A DNA stretch of 64,000 nt from Cladopsammia gracilis (lineage: Eukaryota; Cnidaria; Anthozoa; Scleractinia; Dendrophylliidae). Positions within the stretch are counted from its first letter, which is position 1. Each line of letters begins with the position of its first letter. The notes below the pieces were generated by a model. That model ran no database searches. It was not told the DNA's origin and was given only the letters and a program-made list of their open reading frames with translations. Position numbers and translations under genes: made by a program. This document shows positions 55,460-64,000 of the stretch, in pieces. The DNA is taken from contig JAJGOT010000256.1 of assembly GCA_022457155.1 (NCBI GenBank), forward strand, positions 653,501 to 717,500, read 5' to 3'.

Positions 55460-58400
55460 ATGGAGGTTTCATGGCTTTTTACAGCGATTCTGTTGATAAA
55501 CAAGAACTACGTAGCAGGTAATCATAATAATACTACGTATTTAAAGGCTGAAATATCGTGTTTTCATGAATATGGCCAGGAGCCTACTTTAAACATACTT
55601 TATTGTCTTGAAATTGGAAGAAACCATCGCCAAAAGTGATAGAAGCAAAGAAATATGAATTAAACAAACAAAAACACGGTTAGAAAAGTCAAAAGTCTGA
55701 TTTCTTGACCGCCTGCCAATAAATCAAATTTCATGAACTATATTAAATCCACTCCAATCCTTGCAATCCTGCACTTTATTATATCTACAAACTACTGCTT
55801 TTGTTTTGCTCCATAGAATCTTTTTATCCAACTAAGTTTTATATTTGGTGGCTTCTAGACAGCAACAATTTAAGGCTCATTTTAATCTTCCAAATTGGAG
55901 TTGAATAATCAGTCGAGTAAGATAAATAACATAAGTACGATGAGATGACATAAGATAAGATGAGATAAGGGTGAAACTGAAATAACAAACAAATAACTAA
56001 CTTACAAATTGAACAAATACTAACGCAAAGGCGAAACGAAACAGAAGTCTGGCAACTAATCGGACACTTACATTGCTTACGGCGCTCTAGAAGAACTTAG
56101 AGAAATTTGCAAGAGGCTAATGTACTGCACGAGGCGTATCGTTGAACTCAATGGTGGAAAATAAAACTGACAAACTAAAGAAAAACTTAACACTGATATA
56201 TAGCAAAATGCTAATGAGCCGACATGCAAAGTATGCTGAAGAGGTGTATATAGGTGTTTCGATCCAACATCCCGGCCGCTAAGTGAAACCAACACGAGAA
56301 TCACTTATAACAAACACCTACACTAGGATCTAAACACAAGTTAACGTCTGATGACTATTGAAAACGATAAGTACAGTCTCGGGGGGGGAGGAGGGAGCTA
56401 CATATTAAAATGACGGAGGTACCTCTTAGAAGTAAAAATCCATTTGAGCCACGCCCATCAAACGAGCATGGCTTTTAGGATGTTTATCTAAAGTTTTTGA
56501 CGAGCACCCCCGTCATTTTTATACGGGAGTTCCCCCCAGGCTTTGTGTTTGTATATTTTGTTTCGTATCATCTGACGACGAAAAACAATACAATTTAGAC
56601 ACATGAAATTTAAAATCAAACTTGTTCGGCATGTATATGTGTTTGAAACTGAAAGTTTCTTTTTTAGAAAACGACACAGCACAAAATTATTAAGGCGAGG
56701 GTACACAAATCATGAATTTGAATTAAATTTGAAGAGGTTTAAAGAAAAGATAGAAGAAAAAAAAAATGATTTTTGGAACACCAACAGACAGTTGATACCC
56801 ACGCAAGAGCACCCCAGGTTGCTAGTAGACTAACTTGGTGTCCGTCTATTAATTGTTAACTACAAATTCTAATTTTAAAACTTCACTAAATCTTCAATAT
56901 TTCTTATTTCTCTAAATTTTACAAATCCTTTTAGAAAAACTATTTCCTCCCAAACATACCCAAAAATTTACGAAACACCCCATAACGCATAGATTCGTGA
57001 AATGAGCACTGATAGAGTTTTTGGATTGCTTGAAATGTGAACGAGATGTTTTCATGAAAGCCATGTCAAGTGGCGGAAAAATGGCGTTCATTTGGACCCC
57101 TGCCTTAATACAGGATCAACCAATATTGCACCAAAGGGTTTAACTTTTCTTACACAATGCTACTATAAACGCAGGGGAAAGCCTTTCAACAAGGAAACGT
57201 TAATAGCCTTCTATTGAGTGCCAGGTTTGAGAGTTTACATCATAATTTTCCAACAAAAAGGCAAACAATAGACAATAAAATAAACAGATTATAATTAAAT
57301 GAGAAATAGAACACAAACCGCGGTGATAAACATATTGAACTTATTCATTTTTGATAAAAACTTGACGTTTCGTATGCTACTACATACATTTTCAAAAGTG
57401 ACCGTTAGTGTTAAAAACGATACTAATATAGTAGTAAAAAGGGACTGGGACCAAAATACGATGGCCCAAGAACAAAAGTTTTTAGATTATAATTAATATA
57501 TGTTCTGCTGAAACAATCCGTTTTATGACAATCTGTTTTTTTTTTTTAAGTAGAAGGATCACAAGAGATTCAGACCAAAAGAGGGATTATTTTGTACTTC
57601 CAGCCAAAACTGGTCTGACTCAGTGAAATTCTTCATAGGTTAAATACGAGAGAAATGAATTTTAAAGCAATATTTTTTAACTTCTTGTTTACATTTTTTC
57701 TTAATAGAGCACCTCATAGTTTCTTCTATTTGTTTATTTCAACGTGCACGGACAAGCCAAAATTAACAAACTTTGTGAATCTGAGCGTTTTTGCATTGCT
57801 TAGAATCGGAGATATAGGTCAATGAATCAGTCGAGAAGTTTAAATGGGAAGATTTGTCTACTACCATGCAAACGTGACTCTGTAAAAATTTCAAAATTCA
57901 GTGAACTATATTTCGTTTCTAAGCAAGATATAACGCTCGCAGTTTAATGTATTAATGTTAAGGTGTTCTTTCTCGCAATATCGATGGTCAGTTTCTGTAT
58001 AAGCCGAAATTACAAAATTAGAAAAAATTACTTAGGTGGTCTTTTGTTAAACTTCAGGTGCAGAAGAGGCTAGAGATAAAGTTTACGTTTCTCCTTTTGG
58101 ACATGACTCCAACAGCTGCGGCACTAAGGTTCACCCTTGTCAATCGATTGTTCAAGCCGTTCGCCAAGTGAACTGGGGAGGAGATATATACCTCAATGGA
58201 AGTGGGACCGAGAAGATTCCCTACAACTGCAGCCTTGATGACAAGCAACCCTGTATTTGCATCAACAAGAGTGTGAATATGATTGGGTTCTTATTGCCCC
58301 GTGTTTTCTGTGCTGGAGGATTTTATTTTCAAAAGTTAAATGATGAGCAGCCGATACAGTTAAAGTTCTCAGGGATCGTTTTCTGGCGAACATCTTTGAC

Positions 58401-61400
58401 GTTTGAAGACTGTCAACATGTAGCAATGCATAACTGTTCGTTTCGTGATACTCCTGTTGCTTTGAATGTTCAAATACAAAACATTACAACGTTCCGACTG
58501 GATATGCAAGGATTTTCCTTTTTTCACAACAATTCGCAATGCATTACGCTTCTTTTCCTCGAAAATATCAGGAACATTAGTCGTCATGTTACATTCAATA
58601 TCAGCGATACATATTTTACAAGAAATGGATTTTACGGTGGATCACGAATTCGCAGAGGAGGTCTAAAGATGGCATCAAACGAACGGAACCCTACAAAATT
58701 AGAAAACATCAACATCTCTTGCAACAATGTCAAGTATATCGACAACTTTGGATCTTTCATGGACCTTTATGTTCCAAACGCAGCGACAAACGAGACATAT
58801 AAAGGTGTGGAACTGAATTCAAACTCTTACATTAACATGGTGTATGTTCTGTATAGTTCACATGCGAAAGAACCCAACGTAAAGTTCATTGGCTTACGAT
58901 GCATCAACAATCCCTTGGCGCGTTGTATTAGAATTCAGTCGGATGCGGCAGAAGTTGAAATCCGCGAGTCCTCTTTCACCAAGCTTTTTCAAGCTTTGTT
59001 TCTTGAATCTAGTATTAGGGCATCTTTAAGAATCGTAAATTCGACGTTCAAAAACACTAATGGAGACGCTGGTGGCTCATTTTTTGCTACAAGTCCGCGA
59101 GGACATCTTAAAATCAGTCTTACCGACGTTTTCTTCAGTGACTGCGGGGCAAAGAGGTATGGATGCGCAATAGCAATAGGAACACCCCATGAAAAATACA
59201 AGCGTAAACACCATAACGAGTCGATTCCGGATGAATTATATTTTACCCTCAGAAATGTGACAGTCGAAAAGTGGCATGGGAGAGGGTCCCAATGCACAGC
59301 TATAAATGTTTTGCTTAAAAATGGAAAAGTGACGATAGAAGAGTCCAGATTTAATAAGAAAAAGTTAACATCAGTCGCTGGTGCTTTGTATGTGGCGACC
59401 ATAGGAGGCAAAAGTAACGTTACAATTTCAAACTGCTCATTGATAGATAACGGCGCAAAGAAAAGAAGAGGAATTGCTTTCAGCATAGTGGCATCAAATG
59501 CAAATGCGGGGGATGTAACAATTATAAACAGCTTGTTTATAAGCAGCATAAAGAAACAAAAAGCCTTTATGATAAGTCCCAAATACCGCATTAAGCTGAT
59601 CAATATAACAGTGACCTTATTTCGCTACGGATTCCAAGCACTATCATCGCCTCCTAAAAGTGGTACGTTTCCGATTGATATCTACATCGATAAATGTACA
59701 TTTATGAATAACGTCTATGACCTGTTGATGAGCCTTCGTGATCCAACCTCAGTCAACATAACCATTAAAAACACAGTTTTTACTACTAATGAGACAGTTC
59801 TTCAAAAAAGTTATGCTATTCGCCTTAACGTCGCACCATTAAAAAATATCAGTTTTTCAAGTGCAATTATCAATCTTGACAATGATACCTTTGACTCCAA
59901 ACCGTCGAGTAACTTTGTTTTTTTCTTTAAAGGAAATAAAAGCGTAACAATAAAACGCTCCAAATTTCGTAACTGCACGTATACGTTCCCAGATGCACAA
60001 AAGTGGATTATGAATAAGACTGGGGAGTTTTATGAGACAGGTTCTGGCGCCATTTCAATCTTAACCTCCCCTGACAAACCCAGGGAAAACGGATGTCTTC
60101 AGGCAAACACCATTAACGATACCCATCCTTTATGGCATTACGACAGTCACGTGATATTTGAAGATACTGTCTTTGAGCAGAATGTAGGCTTGATTGCTGG
60201 CGGAGTCCACATAAGTAATGGATTCACTCAATTTCACAGATGTGTTTTTCAAGATAATTTTGGCATCCAACAAACCGGACATGTTTATTCGGCTTATGGA
60301 ACTGGTCGAGTGGACATCGAAAACTGTACATTCTTGAGAACAATGGAAAGCATGGTAGTTGTAAATGGCTCCATCTATAACAAAACTACCTTCCTTTACT
60401 CCGAAAGCGGAGGACCTTTAAAGCTTAAAAACACATCTATGATATCACTGGTCCCTGAAAGGAATGGTTATCGGATGCTTGACATTTCCAGTGGTGGATA
60501 CCTTGATGTAGATGAGAAATCGACGATGCAGTGCAGCGAAGGAAGCCAGCTCTTATTTGACAATGCTACACATATTGTATATATGGAGAAAAACAGTTTA
60601 TCATGCAGAGTAAATGTCACTGTTTTGAGGTATTCTTGCCGTGCATGTTCTCCAGGTTATTACAGCCTTCAAAAAGGAACTTCGCGAGGTTTATTTGTTA
60701 ATTCCACTGTTAACTGTCTACCATGTCCTTTCGGTGCCAGCTGCATTCAAACAAACATAGCTGCCAAACCAAATTTCTGGGGTTATCCAACGTTCAGCCA
60801 AACACGATCATTGCAATTTTTTGCGTGTCCGGAACATTACTGTCAAAGTCCATTACCTGATTCCAAAGCTTTTAACCGTTGTCATGGGAATAGAAAAGGT
60901 ACCCTTTGTGGAAGGTGCGCAGAGAATTTTACGGAATCTCTACTTTCATCTGAATGTTCCAAAGCCACAAAATGCAACCATTATTGGCTGTGGATCAGTG
61001 TAACGATTCTGTTAACCATTGGATTGGTGTTCTATCTTTTAATAAAGCCACCCATTCTGAGTTTCCTTGGACACCAGATCTTATGGTATAGATGTGGTGA
61101 AAATCAGATAAGAGATAATTTGGGACAAAACAATGACCATAACAACGCGGACAGCGGCTATATCAAAATAACATTCTATTTCTACCAAGTTGCCGAGCTT
61201 CTGATGGACGGCTCTATAGAAAGTCGGTTTGAAAAAATACCATTTCTTTACTTCGTGATTTCTGCTTTTAATTTTCAAGTTGCCACCGTCAACAACGAAA
61301 TCGGATGTCCTTTTGTAGGGCTTACGGCGGTAACGAAGGAGATGCTTATGTCTGGGACTGTTTTCTTGACAATGGCGGACGTTGTGATCGTTTATTGCGT

Positions 61401-62352
61401 TCATTCGATCATCAACTTATTAAGGCGAAAGGAGAAGCCAAACCTAATCCACTATATGGCCGTTGTCATGGAAGTGCTGTTGCTAGGTTACGAACGGTTG
61501 GCAGAAACGTCCCTGAAGCTGATGCATTGTGTTTCCATTGGATCTGGTAAATGTCTGTTTATCGACGGAAATGTTCCATGTTTTCAATGGTGGCAGTACA
61601 TCCTCCTTGCTTACATTGCAGTGTTTGTGTTGCCTTTCATCATGATTCTTTACTGGGGTTCCTCGAAGCTTTACAAATCCTCCATTACTGCAGGTGAATT
61701 TCTTGCGGCTTGTGTGCTGCCATTGCCATTTCTCATCTACTGGCTTTTCAAGGACATATGCAAAAAAAGAGCCAGAAACGATGCCAGGAGAAACCAGGAA
61801 CTCAACAACGATGTTTTGAAAATTCTTCATGGCCCATTTCGCCCTCCAAATAATGACAACAAAGGAACACTCTACTGGGAAAGTGTTTTGATTGGACGAA
61901 GATTCATTCTTCTTGCATGTCATACGTTTATTACAAATGCGATGTTGCGTGTGATTTGCATGACCAGCGCATGCTTTCTGATGACAATTCATCACATGTT
62001 GAAGAACCCATACAGAGATCCATTGGCTAATAAATCTGAAACATTGTCCCTTGCCACTTTAACGCTGATTGCCGTAATCAATCTTCCAAAAGCTACGCTG
62101 TTTCTTTTTGGCATAGATATGAGTATCGATGGGTTAAACGGATCTTATTTGGAATCACTGAAATGGGTTGAGGTTGTCGCCTTAGCATTTATCCCAGCGT
62201 TAGTGTCCTTTCTGGTCACGTTCGCACTGCTGTCCCAACTAGCAAGACTTGGTGTGTTTTTGTTCAAGTGCATTCGACGTGCGTGTCAGTATCACGCCTC
62301 TGCGGATTGGATGATAGACGAAAACAGACCCATTTTGAAAGGATATCGGTAA
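55460..62352 (+). CDS. Giant beta-helix membrane protein, paralogue 3 (1450 residues)
   Basis: Exon 1 (55460-55517) codes MEVSWLFTAILLINKNYVA, a signal peptide, and ends phase 1 at AGCAG/GTAATC. Exon 2 (58058-62352) follows AACTTCAG. The 2540-bp intron holds repeats. The joined protein aligns with paralogue 2 from end to end: N-terminal SCGTKVHPCQSIVQAV, a beta-helix ectodomain with many NxS/T sites to about residue 870, a cysteine-rich collar (CRACSPGYYSLQKG, CLPCPFGASC, GTLCGRCAENFTE), then several membrane helices from about residue 1000 (HYWLWISVTILLTIGLVFYL) with KNPYRDPLANKSETLSLA near the end. Differences are spread along the length, more than between paralogue 2 and the decayed copy, so this split is older. 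The role is as for paralogue 2. Confidence 0.87.
55544..55858 (-). repeat. Dispersed repeat family A, copy in the intron of paralogue 3
   Basis: It runs from AAATATCGTGTTTTCATGAA through TTTCTTGACCGCCTGCCAAT and CTCCAATCCTTGCAATCCTG to TTTATATTTGGTGGC. Confidence 0.75.
56400..56530. repeat. Inverted pair of ATAAAAATGACGGGGGTGCTC monomers
   Basis: A diverged plus-strand monomer (CATATTAAAATGACGGAGGT) lies at about 56401, and a good minus-strand monomer at 56499-56530. The same monomer forms the array at 63527-64000. Confidence 0.6.
56531..58057. other. Rest of the intron of paralogue 3
   Basis: AT-rich. A lysine-rich open frame at 56603-56833 has no supporting signals. The acceptor at 58050-58057 (TTAAACTTCAG) closes the intron. 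Confidence 0.4.
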
Positions 62353-62652
62353 TGCTTGATCTAAGAGAAGGGAATTTGCTGATTCGAACACTTGTTTGAT
62401 TCCTCTTTTACAAAAAGGTATACACCTAATTGCAGAAACGTTGTCGGGGAAAAAGCATAAATCATATATTTCATAATATAACCGTACGGTCCCGCTGACG
62501 CAATCTTACAGAAAATAGAATCGCAAGATTACGTGAGCGGGGCCGAACGGGTTGACGTGAGCCGATCCAGAAAAAGCCGTCCGGCCCCGCTCGAGTAGAA
62601 GCGACCTCGCACTGCACGACTATTCTTGTACTTTCTAGTCATATTATAAAAT

Positions 62653-62795
62653 ACTTATTGACTGAGTTAGGTTGGGCCAGACGGGAAAATATTTGGCTCT
62701 CGGTCATGACGCAAGGACCTCGCTGCGCACGGTCCGTACGCCATGACCTCGAGCCAAATATTTTCCCGTCTGGCCCTCCCACTCAGTCAATAAGT
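62653..62795. mobile_element. Palindromic MITE downstream of paralogue 3
   Basis: CTTATTGACTGAGT / ACTCAGTCAATAAG ends enclose GCCAGACGGGAAAATATTTG / CAAATATTTTCCCGTCTGGC arms. Confidence 0.7.
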
Positions 62796-62859
62796 TATAA
62801 ACGTACGACATAGTGGAATTCTGAGTGCAAGGCGAAAATGGGGCTTGTTAACAATAATA

Positions 62860-63344
62860 GACCCCTTTACGGTTGCCAGGGCATGCTGGGTAATCAGGAC
62901 AAGATGGTGGAAAAATCAAAAGTTTGTATGAGAACTCAAAGTCATTTAATTGTTGCAAATTGGATATATTTGTCACCTTACCTATAAAAAAATGTAACTC
63001 TTGAGCTTAAAGATACTACACACTAAATCTGGAGTGCACGGCAGTCCTTTGTCACTTTTTAGCAAATGTGACGTCTTCCATACATTTTATATAATTGTTG
63101 TGTTGCCTGATTACAGAAAATGTATGGAAGAACCCAGGTTTTCTAAAAAGCAACAAATGACTGCTATGCGCTCCAGATTTAGTGTGTAGTATCTTTAAGC
63201 TCAAGAGTTACATTTTTCAAAGGTAAAATGACAAATATATCCAATTTGCAACAATTAAATGACTTTGAGTTCTCATACAAACTTTTGATTTTTCCACCAT
63301 CTTGTCCTGATTACCCGGCATGCCCTGGCAATCGTAAAGGGGTC
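62860..63344. mobile_element. Tc1/mariner-type MITE (485 bp)
   Basis: The long palindrome has ends GACCCCTTTACG / CGTAAAGGGGTC flanked by TA (62858-62859 and 63345-63346). The inner arms include CTACACACTAAATCTGGAG and its complement. The centre carries ACATTTTATATAATTGTTGT. Confidence 0.8.
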
Positions 63345-63526
63345 TATTAACAAATATATTAATATTTGAGATATATTTCATTGTTTGCATATACTGTGTT
63401 ATACTAATGTGCACTTTAAACGAGAACCTATCGTTTATGGTTCATACGTTTTAGACTTTTTACCCGACAACGTTTTTTAAGTCAGGTGCATGTAATCGTT
63501 ACTAGTAATACAAAATGTGCCTGTTC

Positions 63527-64000
63527 TTCCCATATAAAAATGACGGGGGGTGCTCATCGTACCGGAGACTCCCATATAAAAATGACGGGGGTGCTCATCG
63601 TACCGGAGACTCCCATATAAAAATGACGGGGGGTGCTCATCGTACCGGAGACTCCCATATAAAAATGACGGGGGTGCTCATCGTACCGGAGACTCCCATA
63701 TAAAAATGACGGGGGGTGCTCATCGTACCGGAGACTCCCATATAAAAATGACGGGGGGTGCTCATCGTACCGGAGACTCCCATATAAAAATGACGGGGGT
63801 GCTCATCGTACCGGAGACTCCCATATAAAAATGACGGGGGGTGCTCATCGTACCGGAGACTCCCATATAAAAATGACGGGGGTGCTCATCGTACCGGAGA
63901 CTTCCATATAAAAATGACGGGGGTGCTCGTCGTACCGGAGACTTCCATATAAAAATGACGGGGGTGCTCGTCGTACCGAAGACTCCCATATAAAAATGAC
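63527..64000. repeat. 41-42-bp minisatellite, runs off the window
   Basis: About 11 units have the core CCCATATAAAAATGACGGGG, then GGTGCTCATCGTACCGGAGACT. Units vary in G-run length (5 or 6) and, in the last three, in CTCGTCG for CTCATCG. Open frames through it on both strands are by-products of the unit. Confidence 0.95.

Noticed and set aside
56603..56833. Lysine-rich 76-codon frame in the intron of paralogue 3
   Set aside because: No recognisable domain, no splice signals that join it to the gene, AT-rich background.
58989..59603. 204-codon minus-strand frame inside paralogue 3
   Set aside because: It is the antisense shadow of the beta-helix coding exon, with no signals of its own.
61483..61995. 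170-codon minus-strand frame inside paralogue 3
   Set aside because: Antisense shadow of the membrane-spanning part.
63515..63989. Open frames on both strands in the end minisatellite
   Set aside because: Repeat by-products without start context, splice signals or flanking exons.

Overview
The window looks like nuclear DNA of an anthozoan cnidarian, most likely a reef coral. The reasons are short rhodopsin-type receptor genes with few introns, spliced genes with GT..AG introns, a tRNA-Ser(GCT) of metazoan type, and a very high load of small inverted-repeat transposons (MITEs), minisatellites and broken non-LTR and Penelope-like retrotransposons. The host assignment is inferred from sequence character; no database was searched.

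Layout. Positions 1-2700 hold a LINE 3' end, two MITEs and the last two exons of a coiled-coil protein gene (+). Positions 2700-10000 are gene-poor: MITEs, a 1.2 kb dispersed repeat and the tRNA-Ser gene (-). Positions 10392-13831 hold a two-exon class A GPCR (-) whose intron carries a 1.1 kb minisatellite. Positions 13832-20500 are repeats, including two PIF/Harbinger-type elements that share one TAA, one of which carries a Myb-like exon. Positions 20666-24816 hold a three-exon gene for a small secreted EGF-domain protein (+) with MITE-filled introns. Positions 25000-38000 are mostly repeats: nested elements, a Penelope-like element with an inverted 5' part, and a second copy of the 1.2 kb repeat. 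They also hold one small intronless gene (28033-28593, -). Positions 38132-39079 hold a single-exon GPCR (-).

From about 40035 to 62352 lies a cluster of three paralogues of one giant membrane-protein family: signal peptide, long parallel beta-helix ectodomain, cysteine-rich collar, and several transmembrane helices. A direct tandem duplication (about 40035-45648 and 45649-55260) gave a decayed copy with a 4.0 kb internal deletion (exons 44903-44843 and 42282-41925, -) and an intact copy (53445-47737, -). A third, intact and more divergent copy (55460-62352, +) is head-to-head with the intact second copy. Both intact genes have the same structure: one short signal-peptide exon, a phase-1 intron, then one exon of about 4.3 kb. 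The shared architecture suggests cell-surface sensing or adhesion; the ligand is unknown.

The duplicated stretches give natural filled-site and empty-site pairs for several MITEs. These define element ends and target-site duplications directly from this one sequence. The window ends inside a 41-42 bp minisatellite.
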